A stretch of 64,000 bases of DNA from UBA2241 sp963777895 (GTDB lineage: Bacteria; Actinomycetota; Thermoleophilia; UBA2241): positions 248,001-312,000 of the forward strand of contig CAVZSF010000005.1 in NCBI GenBank assembly GCA_963777895.1. Direction: 5' to 3'. Shown piece by piece: positions 9,981 through 20,949 of the stretch (positions within the stretch are counted from its first letter, which is position 1; each line of letters opens with the position of its first letter). The position numbers and the translations under genes were made by a program. The notes below the pieces were generated by a model. That model was not told the DNA's origin. It ran no database searches and saw only the letters and a program-made list of their open reading frames with translations.

Positions 9981-11489
9981 GTGGGCAGCAGTCTTCTCGA
10001 ACGTCAGACCACCCTGGCGGCGCTGCGCGACCTGCACGACGCGGAGCGCGCCGCCGCGCGCGACCCCGGGCGCCTCCGCGTGATCGCCACGCTCGGCGCC
10101 GACCTCGTCGCGCTCGTCCTGGCCGCCTTTCTGGCAAGCTGGGCGGCCGACGCGTTCGACGACGTGGTCATCGTCGGCCGCCTCTTCGCGCCGTTCTCCG
10201 ACGACGTGCGCACGGGCGTCGACCTCCTGATCCTGTTCATCCCGTACTGGTTCTTCGTCCTGTACGTCTTCGGCCTCTATCGCCAGCCCGGCCGCAGTAT
10301 CGGGGGCTCGACTCTGGTAGAGGCGCTCGACGGCGCCTCCGCCCTCACCGCGGGCAGCTGGCTGCTCCTGGTCGCGCTGGTCGTGGTCGACGGCGACCGC
10401 ACGCCGGTGACCATGCTGGTCGCCTTCTGGCTGCTCGCGCTCTTGGTCGTGCCGCTGCTGCGCTGGCTCGTGCGCCTCGCCGTCTGGCCCCGCGCCGCCT
10501 TCGTGGAACGCACCCTGATCATCGGGGCGGGCGAGGTCGGCCACACCCTGGCCGACAAGATCGCCCGCCACGACGAGTACCGCCTCGAGCTCGTCGGCTT
10601 TCTCGACGAAGGCGAGCCCCGCAGCAACGGCTGCGAGACCACGATCCCGGTGCTCGGCGGGCTCAGCGACCTCGCCGGCGTCATCGAGAAGCAGGGCGTC
10701 GACCGCGTCGTCGTCGCCTTCTCGCGGGCGCGGCACGCCGCCTTCCTCGACGTCGTGCGCACCTGCGCCGACCACGGCGTCAAGGTCAACATCGTGCCGC
10801 GGCTCTTCGAGGTCGTGAGCTCGCGTGCGGCCGTGGACGACATCGAGGGCATCCCCCTGCTGGACGTCGCCCACGTCGAGTTGAGCCGTTTCACGCTCAT
10901 CGTGAAGCGCGTGTTCGACCTCCTCGTCGGCGGCCTGCTCTTCCTGCTCTTCCTGCCCTTCATGGCGGCGATCGCGCTGCTCGTGAAGCTCGACTCCCGC
11001 GGCCCCGTCTTCTTCCGCCAGGAACGCATGGGCCGCGGCGGGCGCACCTTCCGCATCTTCAAGTTCCGCTCGATGCAGGTCGGCGCGGAGTGCCTGCGGC
11101 GCGACCTCGACGACCTCAACGAGTACTCGGGCCCGATGTTCAAGATGCGCCGCGACCCGCGCGTGACGCGCACCGGCGCGTGGCTGCGGCGCTGGAGCCT
11201 CGACGAGCTGCCCCAGATCCTGAACGTGCTGGCGGGCCACATGAGCCTCGTCGGGCCGCGCCCGCTCTGGGTCGAGGAGGCGAAGGAGTGTCGCGGCTGG
11301 ACGCTGAAGCGACTCGACCTCACGCCCGGCATCACCGGGCTGTGGCAGGTGCTGGGCCGCAGCACGATCCCGTTCGACGAGATGGTGAAGCTGGACTACC
11401 TGTACGTCACCGGCTGGAGCCTCAGCTGGGACGTGAAGCTGCTTCTCGAGACAGTGCCGGCCGTGCTCAGGAAGCGCGGGGCGTACTGA
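9981..11489 (+). CDS. Polyprenyl-phosphate sugar-1-phosphate transferase (exopolysaccharide initiating enzyme)
   Basis: A 502-residue membrane enzyme of the WbaP/CpsE type. The N-terminal half has four to five hydrophobic helices followed by a Rossmann-like CoA-binding-3 domain (TLIIGAGEVGHTLADKI, around 178). The C-terminal third is the bacterial sugar transferase domain: one re-entrant helix (VFDLLVGGLLFLLFLPFMAA), then FFRQERMGRGGRTFRIFKFR, DELPQILNVLAGHMSLVGPR and a Trp-rich end. Such enzymes put the first sugar-1-phosphate on undecaprenyl phosphate at the inner membrane face. GTG 9981 is the first start in frame that avoids the terminator; it lacks a clear ribosome binding site, so the start is uncertain. 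Its 3' end overlaps the convergent next gene by 23 bases. Confidence 0.88.
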   Translation: MGSSLLERQTTLAALRDLHDAERAAARDPGRLRVIATLGADLVALVLAAFLASWAADAFDDVVIVGRLFAPFSDDVRTGVDLLILFIPYWFFVLYVFGLYRQPGRSIGGSTLVEALDGASALTAGSWLLLVALVVVDGDRTPVTMLVAFWLLALLVVPLLRWLVRLAVWPRAAFVERTLIIGAGEVGHTLADKIARHDEYRLELVGFLDEGEPRSNGCETTIPVLGGLSDLAGVIEKQGVDRVVVAFSRARHAAFLDVVRTCADHGVKVNIVPRLFEVVSSRAAVDDIEGIPLLDVAHVELSRFTLIVKRVFDLLVGGLLFLLFLPFMAAIALLVKLDSRGPVFFRQERMGRGGRTFRIFKFRSMQVGAECLRRDLDDLNEYSGPMFKMRRDPRVTRTGAWLRRWSLDELPQILNVLAGHMSLVGPRPLWVEEAKECRGWTLKRLDLTPGITGLWQVLGRSTIPFDEMVKLDYLYVTGWSLSWDVKLLLETVPAVLRKRGAY

Positions 11490-12771
11490 CCGCGCTCGCC
11501 GATCCTTCTGCCTCGGCTGCCGCTCCCTCCGTCGTTCCGCCCGCCGTCTCGCCTGCCGATTCCAAGGCTTGCTCGTGCCGCCGCGCGTTCTCGTACAGGA
11601 TGAGCGCGGCGGCGAGCGTGAACAGCGTGACGTTGACGATGGAATCGAAGTTCGTGTTGAAGAGACAGAAGACCAGGTAGAAGACCAGGTAGACGGTCAT
11701 CGCCACGCCGATCTTGCTCGAGCGGCGTACGGACCACCCGACAGCCAGGATGCTGCCGATCGTCGCGAACAGCAGTCCGGCGGAGATCCATCCCTGCTTG
11801 TCGAGGACCTGGATGACGAAGTTGTGGGGCTCGAAGGCGGCATCGCCCAGGTCGACCAGGTAGTAGGCGCGCGACCAGACGTAGTCCCCGAGCGGATTCG
11901 CCTTCACGTAGTCCCACGCCAGCGCGGTCCGCTCGACCCTGTCCTGGGCCGACATGTCGGCGCTGGCGTTGAACATGGTCGTCAGGGAGTAGGTGGCGTT
12001 CTCCCTGATCGTGGGAGAGGCCGCGGTGAGCAGGAGACCGCCGATGACGACAACGACGGCCACCGCCACCGCCCGCGGCGTGATGCGGCGCGACATGACC
12101 ACGTAGACCAGGAAGGCGAGGATGGTCGCGACGTAGCCGGAGCGGTGGTTCACCAGGACCACGCCGAGGACGCCGGCAAGGCCCATGCCGTAGGCGTACA
12201 GGGCCTTGCGCTGCAGCAGGAGACCGGTGATCGCCAGCCAGCCGAACAGCAGGGTCGATCCGCCCCACAGAAGCCGCAGTCTGTACTGGCCGTACTCCCA
12301 GATGCCCTGGGGCCCGACGGCTACGTAGCGGTACAAGCCGTAGAGGAGCAGGCCCACGGCGGCGACGTTGACCGCGACGATGAGGTGCTGCGGTCTGACA
12401 TAGCGCAGGGCGACGTAGTAGAAGAAGGGGATCAGGGCGAGGGCGAAGCGGCCGTTCATGTTCGCGTAGGCGTCGCCGGGACCGACGTCGTGAACGATGA
12501 CCGCGAGGGGCACGACCACCACGAGCTGGTAGAGCAGGTAGGCGCCGGTGAGCCGCAGCACGACCCTGTTCGCTCCGGTCGGGTCGGTGCGCAGCCGCAG
12601 CGACACCACGTAGAAGAACGTGGCGACGCCGGCCACGAGCAGCAGGTCGAAGATGTAGAGGGCGAACGGGCCGATCTACGCCACCACGAACCCGGCCACG
12701 TTCGAGTCGGCCATGGCCAGCGCCGTGAAGGCGATCAGGCACAGCACCAGTGTTCGCACGACGTACTTCAC
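11467..12771 (-). CDS. O-antigen polymerase/ligase-like membrane protein (Wzy/WaaL family), internal amber codon
   Basis: A multi-pass protein with about ten to twelve helices and a large periplasmic loop (about 240-300) with RVERTALAWDYVKANPLG and EPHNFVIQVLDKQGW, features of the O-antigen ligase/polymerase family that joins or transfers polysaccharide repeats outside the membrane. The full reading frame appears to begin at GTG 12771, preceded by GGGAGAGG, and reads MKYVVRTLVLCLIAFTALAM. A TAG codon at 12678-12676 interrupts it at residue 32, inside a hydrophobic helix where Tyr (TAC) would fit. The longest uninterrupted frame starts at 12636. A single-base error is the simplest explanation. 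The 3' end overlaps the convergent sugar transferase gene. Confidence 0.75.
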
Positions 12772-12885
12772 CTGCAGGCCTCTCCCGATGCGCCCCGCTA
12801 CTGCTCAGCATCATGCCACGTAGCCCAGCCGTGGCCAATCGGGGAGCCGCCGGCCGGGGGACGTGTCCTGCGGCCCTCATACAGC

Positions 12886-12929
12886 GAGACGCCGCCGTCG
12901 CCTGACCGTTCAGGCGGCGGCGGCGTCTC
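12886..12929 (-). terminator. Long hairpin terminator after the beta-helix gene
   Basis: Twenty-base arms 12886-12905 and 12910-12929 with one mismatch and a four-base loop (CCGT). It lies 24 bases past the stop of the minus-strand beta-helix gene and before the O-antigen polymerase gene, so it probably ends transcription of the former. Confidence 0.75.
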
Positions 12930-12952
12930 GCGGAGCGCCGCTTCGGGGCGCG

Positions 12953-14885
12953 TCAGTGGATGGTGTTGGGGGTGCGCGTCAGGTTCGTGATCGTCGCGTC
13001 CCAGAGCTTCCAGACCGTCGAGCCTCCGGTGGTGATGTCGTTGCCGGTGATCACGGCGCCGTTCGTGTTCTCGATCTTGAAGATCGCCTGGCCGCCCGGC
13101 GAGATGATGCGGTTGTCGATGAACTGCGGCCGGTCGCCGCGCACGTAGATGTACGCGGCCGACGGCGTGATCCCGTTGTCCACGGTCAGGTCGATGGTGT
13201 TGTTGCGGAAGATGGGCGGGTCCGGGTTGTAGACGTCGGGAGCCGTCCCGATGGTGTTGTTGCTCGCCCGCCAGATCGTGTTGTTCTCGACGATCACGCC
13301 CTGGGGCGATTCGATGCAGATCGAGTAGCCGTAGCCCGCGCTCGTGTCGGCCCCGCCGCCCTTGATCAGGTTGCCGCTCACGAGCGCCGGGCCGCCGCGC
13401 ACCGTGCGGTCGCCGATGCGCCAGGTGTCGGGCAGGTCGATCGTGAAGGCGTCGGCGGCCTCGAAGACGTTGTTGATGAGGCGCAGATTGCGCCAGCCGT
13501 GGGTGATGGCGACGCCGCCGTCGTTCGTCCACGCCTCCAGCCCGGCGCGGGGCGACCCGCTGCGGACGCCGTTCGACACGCCGATGTGGCAGCCCTCGAA
13601 GGTCACGTTCTCGATGTGGGCGCCGCCCGCCCAGGCGTTCTCACGGATAGAGATGTCGTTCCAGGTGCCCAGGTTGCACTCGATGTCGCAGTTTCGGAAG
13701 GTGACATTGCTCGCGTTGTTGCTGCTCTCGCCCAGCTTGACGACGGTGACGTCCTGCCCGCCGCCGCCACGCAGGCGACAGTCCTCGACGAGCACGTTGT
13801 CGGCGTTCGCACGGTTGCGGATGCCACTCTGCGACGAGGCGCTCGCGGGTCCGAGCTTGAGACCGCGCAGCACGGTGTCGGAGCCGAAGCTGATGGTCGC
13901 CCGGAGCCAGGACTTCTCTTTGCCTTGACCGATGACCGTGACGCCGCTGGGGATGGCCAGGGTCGTCCCGCCGTCGAACGTCCCTTCCGGGACGACGACG
14001 GTGTCGCCGGCCTTCGCGGCGGTGATGGCGGCGATGGGGCCGGCTGTCGGCTGCTGTGTCGGGGATCGCCGTCGGTGTGGCGGTCGGCGTCGGCGTGGCG
14101 GTCGGCGTCACGCTTGGGGAGGGACCAGGCGTCGGCGTCGAAGATGGGTCGGGCGTGGGCGTCGAGTCCGTCGCCGGGGTCATCGCAGGCTGCCCGGAGA
14201 CGGTGATCTCGTAGGCCGACGCCCAGCCGCTCGACGGCGTGACGCCCAGGATCTCGACCCGGACATACCTCGCCTGGCCGGCAAGGGTGTCGGCGGAGAC
14301 GCCGGTGGCCACGTTGCCACTGCGATCCGCCACGGTGGTGAAGGCGAAGCCATCCAGGCTCGTCTGGACGCGATACCGGTAGGCGCGCGCAGAGGCTTTG
14401 TACCAGCGGATCGAGAGCTGGCTCAGGGTGGTCGAGGCGCCCAGATCGACGGTCCAGGTCTGCGGGAAGCCGCGGGAGCTCGCCGCCCACCGCGTCGTGG
14501 TCTGACCGTCGTTGGCGGCGCCGGCAATGTGACCGGGCTCGAAGGAGCTCGCCGTCACGGGCCGGCCGACGGAGACGGGAGTGCTGGCCGTGGCGGTCGC
14601 GCCGGCGGTCGAGTGCACGATCTTGCGCAGGACGGCGTAGTAGCGGTTGTGCTTCACGATGCGATAGCGCCGCACGCCGTTGACCTTCACGTAGCGGTGG
14701 CCATCCATCACCCGGAGCGTGTGCCCGTGGCCGCGGACGACGTCATAGGACGGTGCATGCCTCACCACGCGGTAGCGGAGCGCCGTTGAGAGAGAAGTGG
14801 ACGCAGAGGCGGGGACGGAGAAGAGTGCCAGCGTGAGCATGGCGAGCGCGAGCAGCATACCTGCGATAGCGAGCTTTCTTGGCAC
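12953..14885 (-). CDS. Secreted discoidin plus right-handed beta-helix protein (frameshifted as sequenced)
   Basis: Starts at GTG 14885 behind GGAGGG. A signal peptide (KLAIAGMLLALAMLTLALF, then ASA) is followed by a short basic, Tyr-rich stretch, then an F5/8 type C (discoidin-like) domain at about 95-235 (SVGRPVTASSFEPGHIAGAA, RWAASSRGFPQTWTVDLG). A Pro/Thr linker with repeated PTPTATPT units comes next. Near 14045 the frame changes; the next frame reads TAGPIAAITAAKAGDTVVVP and continues to 12953 as a pectate-lyase-like beta-helix with repeated N-V-x-F motifs. Such proteins bind or cut surface polysaccharides; here a role in processing the locus product is inference. The break sits in the low-complexity linker, so an indel error is likely. 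Confidence 0.75.
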
Positions 14886-14999
14886 GTGATCCCTCCGGGG
14901 GCGAGGAACCCTGCTTCGGGGTCACGTCGGCGTGCTCACGGCAAGGGTGAGGTGTGCTGTCGCACCGACGCGACTCGCTGGGGTTCAGTTGGCCGTACC

Positions 15000-15021
15000 G
15001 TGAGCAGTCGTCACTGCTCAC
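15000..15021. promoter_or_regulatory. Perfect dyad upstream of the beta-helix gene
   Basis: Nine-base perfect inverted repeat GTGAGCAGT / ACTGCTCAC with a four-base centre (CGTC), about 115 bases upstream of the beta-helix start and 120 bases after the wzt stop. It could be a repressor site or an intrinsic terminator of the wzm-wzt transcript. No T-run follows on either strand. The function is not shown by sequence. Confidence 0.4.
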
Positions 15022-15141
15022 ACGAAGGAATCGGCCGGGGAAGGGCTTTCGGTTAGGGGTCTAGACGGCTATCTATCGTCAGCTAAGGCAACAAGAGCCG
15101 GGGTACGACGGGGGCGGCACCTGTGCGCCGCGTGGCGACCC

Positions 15142-16416
<1,275 letters not shown>

Positions 16417-16417
<1 letters not shown>

Positions 16418-17300
16418 CAGACCACGTCCGCGAACATGCGCTCCATGCGCTTGAAGTAGTACAGCCCGCCGACGAGCAGCACGAGCACGATGCCGCACCG
16501 AGATCCAGAGATACATGCCGGGGCGCTGCTCGCCGAGCAGCGCCCAGCGGAAGCCTCCGATGACGCCGGTCATCGGGTTGAGGACGAAGAGGGGACGCAG
16601 CGTCCTGCGGGGATCGATGCTGATCGGGTAGATGACGGGGCTCACGAACATCCAGAGCTGCACGAGGAACGGGATCATGTACTGCACGTCCCGGTAGAGC
16701 ACGTTGAGTGCGCTGAGCCACAGGCCGACGGCGAGCGCCGTGAACATGGCCAGCAGGAGCAGGAAGGGCAGAAACACCATGTTCCAGGTCGGCGCGATGC
16801 CGTAGGCGGCCATGAGGCAGAGCAGCACGACGAACGAGATGCGCGAAGTCGACGAGCCCGGACAGGACGCCCGAGATCGGGATCACGAGGCGGGGGAAGT
16901 AGACCTTGGTGAGCAGGTTGGAGTTGCCCACAAGGCTCTGGCTGGAGCGCGCGAGAGCGCCGGAGAAGTACTGCCAGGGAAGCAGACCGCAGTAGCTGAA
17001 GATGGCATACGGGATGTCCGGGTCGGGACTCTTCACGTTCAGTCCCTTGTTGAACACGACCGTGAAGACGACCATCGTGAGCACCGGCTGGAGGATCGCC
17101 CAGAGGACACCCAGCACGGCCTGCTTGTAGCGCACGAGGATGTCGCGCCAGGTGAGGAAGTAGAGCAGCTCCCGGTAGGGCCAGAGCTCGGAGAGGTTGA
17201 GCGCGGAGAAGCCCCGCTTGCGCTCGTAGACGCGAAACCGTTCGGCCGCGTCCGGTGCGGGGGCGGTCGGCGCGCTAGCCACGGCGGGGCACGACCTCAC
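16417..17300 (-). CDS. wzm: Polysaccharide ABC exporter permease (Wzm-like, two frameshifts)
   Basis: ABC-2 type permease. The N-terminus (ELWPYRELLYFLTWRDILVR, then KQAVLGVLWAILQP) is in one frame to about 16845; MAAYGIAPTWNMVFLPFLLL and WMFVSPVIYPISIDP follow in a second; a third shift near 16495 restores the end GGLYYFKRMERMF. Corrected length is about 295 residues with six helices, normal for Wzm. The start may be GTG 17300 or GTG 17282; neither has a convincing ribosome binding site. It pairs with the ATPase downstream. Confidence 0.85.
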
Positions 17301-17484
17301 CGGTCGGGGGAAGGTGGATGGAACGATAGGCCCGCGGCATCGACATACACTCGAATCGTATCAGGGACGCGGAAGCGTCGTTCATCGCCGCGTCCTTCGT
17401 GGTGCGTGAAACAGCCGTCTCATCGTGCGCCCTTCCCCCGTGAGGTTCCCGTAAGGGACAATGTCGGGCGATGGAGGCCGAATC

Positions 17485-18606
17485 ATGAATCCCGAGCGGC
17501 TCCGCGCGATGTGGCCGGCGACGCGCCACGAGCGCTGGATGGCCGAGGAGTGCGAGGCCGGCCTGGTCTCGGTCGTCGTGCCGACGTACGACCGGGCCGG
17601 CCTGCTCGTCGAAGCGCTCGACTCGGTCCGGGCCCAGACCTACCGGCCGATCGAGCTGCTGATCGTGGACGACGGGTCCACGGACGACACCGGCGGCGTC
17701 GTGGAGGAGTGGCGTGCGGCGTGCGCCGGCGACGACGGCCTGACCGTGCGGTACTTCCGGCAGGAGAACGCCGGCGCCCCCGCCGCGCGCAACCGCGGCC
17801 TGATCGAGAGCGCCGGGGAGTACGTGCAGTTCCTGGATTCAGACGACCTCCTCCACCCGGCCAAGCTTGCCGTGCACGTCCCGGCGCTCGCCGGCGACGA
17901 CGCGCTCGATTTCGTCTACTCGGCGACCACCCACTTCACGACCACGCTGGACTGGGAGGTGGAGCCCCGGGCCGGCCTGCGGCTGGGCGGCGAAGACCCG
18001 CTGCTGGGCTTCCTCAGGGGGGCGCGTGGAACACGCCCTCCGGCCTGTATCGGCGCGCCGCCTGCCGCCTTCTCGGCCCGTGGGACGAGCAGGCGCCCAT
18101 CTTCCAGGACTGGGAGTACGGGATCAGGTTCATCCTGGGCGATCCAACGATCGCTCACCTGCCGGGCACGCTGTCTGCCCAGCGGCCGGGGCGGGACGGA
18201 TCGCGTGACGGCGCGCCGGCTGTCGGAGGCGAGCATGCGCGGCAGGCTCCTGCAGCGCGTGCAGTGGCTGGGCTGGATCCGCGAGGCCGGGAGGCTGGAC
18301 GGGGAGGTCGAGATGGTCCTCGCCGGACAGATCTACGCAGTCGCCCACGCGGCGGTTGAGCAGGGGTACGTGAAGCTCGCGCGGGCCGCCTTCGCGCTGC
18401 TCGCGAGCTTGCGCCTCCCCGATGGACTCGGACGGGAGGCGGCCGTCTTCGCCTTGTCTTGCCAGATTGCCGGCGCGGTGCGCGCCGCCGGCGGCACGCG
18501 CGTACGAGGGCCTCAGGGCGGCCAGGGGCTGCGTGAGCAGCTGGGTGTCCGCGAGCCGGGTCTTCCGGCCGCCCATCGGCTGAGCGCTGCGGCGGGCAAC
18601 GTATAA
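17485..18606 (+). CDS. Glycosyltransferase family 2 (locally frameshifted)
   Basis: GT-A fold glycosyltransferase. The ATG at 17485 follows GGAGG by seven bases and was preferred to an upstream in-frame ATG at 17461. Motifs are SVVVPTYDRAGLLVEALDSV, IVDDGSTDDT, GAPAARNRGL and the metal-binding FLDSDD. Near 18016 a G-run seems one base short: the true continuation (GGAWNTPSGLYRRAACRLLG, FQDWEY) is in another frame until about 18190, after which the first frame returns with TDRVTARRLSEASMRGRL. The two shifts cancel, so a protein of normal length but with about 58 wrong residues is predicted from the raw sequence. It is divergent from wzm with a 184-base intergenic region. Confidence 0.82.
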   Translation: MNPERLRAMWPATRHERWMAEECEAGLVSVVVPTYDRAGLLVEALDSVRAQTYRPIELLIVDDGSTDDTGGVVEEWRAACAGDDGLTVRYFRQENAGAPAARNRGLIESAGEYVQFLDSDDLLHPAKLAVHVPALAGDDALDFVYSATTHFTTTLDWEVEPRAGLRLGGEDPLLGFLRGARGTRPPACIGAPPAAFSARGTSRRPSSRTGSTGSGSSWAIQRSLTCRARCLPSGRGGTDRVTARRLSEASMRGRLLQRVQWLGWIREAGRLDGEVEMVLAGQIYAVAHAAVEQGYVKLARAAFALLASLRLPDGLGREAAVFALSCQIAGAVRAAGGTRVRGPQGGQGLREQLGVREPGLPAAHRLSAAAGNV

Positions 18607-18607
18607 T
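18580..18607 (+). promoter_or_regulatory. Candidate sigma-70 type promoter for the 18664 epimerase
   Basis: A perfect TATAAT at 18602-18607 with a weak -35 (CTGAGC, 18580-18585) sixteen bases upstream. It is the only consensus -10 noticed in this locus and lies 57 bases before the epimerase start, at the very end of the preceding glycosyltransferase gene. Confidence 0.5.
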
Positions 18608-18663
18608 CACGCCGAGGACGAGGGCCGCGTGCGCGGCTGCGTGAGCAGACAGGGGGCGGGGAC

Positions 18664-19599
18664 TTGGCGGAGACGTACCTGGTCACGGGCGGCGGCGGGT
18701 TCATCGGCTCGCACGTCGTCGACGAGCTGCTCGCCCGCGGGCACGCCGTCAAGGTGCTCGACAACTTCTCGACGGGGCGCCGCCAGAACATCGCGCACTT
18801 CGCCGACGACGTCGAGCTCGTCGAGGGCGACGTGCGCAGCTACGAGCGCGCCAACACCGCCGTGAAGGGCGTGGACGTGGTGATCCACCTCGCGGCGCTG
18901 CCCTCGGTGCCGCGCTCGGTGCAGGATCCGCTCACGACCACCGAGGTCAACGTCACCGGCACGCTCAACGTGCTGCTCGCCGCCCGCGACCGGGAGGTGC
19001 GGCGCGTCGTGCTGGCCTCGTCGTCGTCGGTGTACGGCGCCAACAACTTCCTGCCCAAGCACGAGGAGCTCATCCCGCACCCGATCTCGCCCTACGGCGT
19101 CTCCAAGCTCGCCGCCGAGCAGTACGCCATGGCCTTCAACGCCGTCTACGGCCTCGAGACGGTCGCCCTGCGCTACTTCAACGTGTTCGGACCGCGCCAG
19201 GACCCGAACTCGCAGTACAGCGGGGTGGTCGCCCTGTTCCTGCGCCTGGCGGCCGAGGGCGCGCAGCCCATGGTCTGCGGCGACGGCACCCAGACGCGTG
19301 ACTTCACGTACGTGTCGAACGTCGTGGACGCGACGCTGCTTGCCGCCGAGGCGCCGCGGGCCAGCGGCTCGGTCCTCAACATCGGCTGCGGGGCGTCGTA
19401 CTCCGTGCTCGACCTCATCGCGGCGGTCGAGAAGGCCACCGGCCGGGCGCTCGAGCCGACCTTCGGCCCGGACCGGCCGGGCGACGTGAAGCACTCCTTC
19501 GCCAGCATCGATCGCGCCCGGGCCCGGCTCGGCTACGAGCCTCAGGTGAGTTTTGCCGACGGCATCGAGAAGACGCATCACGCCATGGCCGTCGCCTGA
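18664..19599 (+). CDS. NAD-dependent sugar-nucleotide epimerase (UDP-glucose 4-epimerase type)
   Basis: A 311-residue extended short-chain dehydrogenase/reductase. NAD-binding TGGGGFIGSH is at the N-terminus; the catalytic triad is in SSSSVYG and YGVSK; the substrate region has RYFNVFGPRQDPNSQYSGVV. The translation starts at TTG 18664 after GGGGGCGGGGA; no ATG or GTG in frame gives a better start. It likely interconverts the C4 configuration of a UDP-hexose or UDP-N-acetylhexosamine for the polysaccharide; substrate choice cannot be read from sequence. This gene is intact although the next four kilobases are full of indels. Confidence 0.88.
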   Translation: MAETYLVTGGGGFIGSHVVDELLARGHAVKVLDNFSTGRRQNIAHFADDVELVEGDVRSYERANTAVKGVDVVIHLAALPSVPRSVQDPLTTTEVNVTGTLNVLLAARDREVRRVVLASSSSVYGANNFLPKHEELIPHPISPYGVSKLAAEQYAMAFNAVYGLETVALRYFNVFGPRQDPNSQYSGVVALFLRLAAEGAQPMVCGDGTQTRDFTYVSNVVDATLLAAEAPRASGSVLNIGCGASYSVLDLIAAVEKATGRALEPTFGPDRPGDVKHSFASIDRARARLGYEPQVSFADGIEKTHHAMAVA

Positions 19600-19647
19600 A
19601 GGGCCGCCCGGCCGCGTGGCGGCGGGGCTGCCCTCGGGGCGTACGGC

Positions 19648-20949
19648 GTGAAGGTCCTCTGGTTCGCAGACGGGCAGCTGCCGGCCGTCACCGGACTCCC
19701 CAAGATCGGGCGGAGGGTGGATCGAGGGTCTGCGCCTCGCACTGGCGCTTCACGAGCCGGACGTGGAGCTGGCCATCGCCTCGCCCGGCCGCGTCAGGCA
19801 CGAGCCGTTCACCGCCGGCAACGCGACCTACTTCCACATCGGCCACGCGCCCAGCGGCGGCCGTGTCGAGAGCACGCTGAGGCGCTGGCGTCATGAAGCG
19901 GCGCCGGCGAGTGGGATCGCCAGCTGCGAGGCGATCGCTCGCGCGTGGGCGCCTGACGTGGTCCACGTCCACGGGGCCGAGCACTACTTCGGGCTGGCCC
20001 TCTCCCGGCTCGACGCTCCCGGCGTCGTCTCACTGCAGGGCCTGGCGACGGTGTATGCGCGCTTCACGCTGAGCGCGCTGCGGCCCGCCGACATCGTCCG
20101 TGAGGTGGGCACGCGCGACTTCTTCCGCGGCTACGGGCCACTGCACGCGCACTGGCGGATGCAGGCCCGCGGCGTCGTGGAGCGGCAGGTCTTTGCCGCG
20201 TGCGACGATTTCATGGGGCGCACAGCGTGGGACCGCGCCGTGCTGACGATGCTGCGGCCGGACGCGCGCTACCACGAGGTGGGCGAGGTCCTGGGCGAGC
20301 CGTTCTACGGGACGGAGTGGACGGGGCCGGCGGGCGACGAGGAGAGCCTGTTCTGCACGGCGGGCACGTCGACCCTCAAGGGCGTGGAGCGTCTGCTCGA
20401 AGCGCTCATCCTCCTGCGCCGGTCGGGCCTGAGGAGCCCGCGTCTCAGGATCGCCGGCAGTGTTGCCGGCGGGTTGCTGGGTCGCCGGATCGCCTCCCTG
20501 CTCGAGGCCCCCGAGCTGTCGGGCGCCGTCGACCTGCTGGGCCAGCAGAGCCCGGCCGAGATCGCCGAGTGAGCTCGCCGGCGCGAGCGCGTTCGTGCTG
20601 CCGTCGCATATCGAGAACAGCCCGAACGCGCTCTGCGAGGCGATGCTCGTCGGCACGCCCTGCATCGCCGCGTTCGTCGGGGGCGTGCCTTCCCTGGTGA
20701 GGCACGGTGAGGAGGGTCTGCTCTACCACGACGCCGACCCCTTCGCCCTGGCGGGCGCCGTAGACAGGCTGCTCGGCGACCGGGAGCTCGGCGAGGCGGC
20801 TCGGTTCGGCGGCGCGCGAGAGCGCCCTTCGGCGGCACGATCCGGAGCGGGTCGCGGGCCAGGCGGCCGGCGTCTACCGTGAGATGCTGAGCCGGCCCGG
20901 GACGTCTCGGGCCGGCGTTCCCACTTCAGCCAAGGAGGTAGCGCCGTGA
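19648..20949 (+). CDS. Glycosyltransferase family 4 (three frameshifts)
   Basis: Starts MKVLWFADGQLPAVTGLP. An extra G near 19712 moves the frame; the body then reads GGGWIEGLRLALALHEPDVE through a GT-B fold with VVHVHGAEHYFG and SLFCTAGTSTLKGVERLLEA. An extra T at about 20573 makes a false stop (GAGTGAGCTC), after which LAGASAFVLPSHIENSPNAL and the nucleotide-binding E-x7-E region follow. A third insertion near 20807 precedes the end, which overlaps the next GTG by four bases. Corrected length is about 433 residues. It transfers a sugar from a nucleotide donor to the growing lipid-linked glycan at the cytoplasmic face; donor and acceptor are unknown. Confidence 0.78.

Noticed and set aside
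13950..14170. CRISPR-like or VNTR array
   Set aside because: The repetition is the Pro/Thr linker coding for PTPTATPT units in the beta-helix protein, with no spacers.
15030..15065. TAAC-N16-GCCGATTC on the minus strand as a flagellar-type sigma factor promoter
   Set aside because: The match to TAAA-N15-GCCGATAA is partial and no flagellar gene is nearby.
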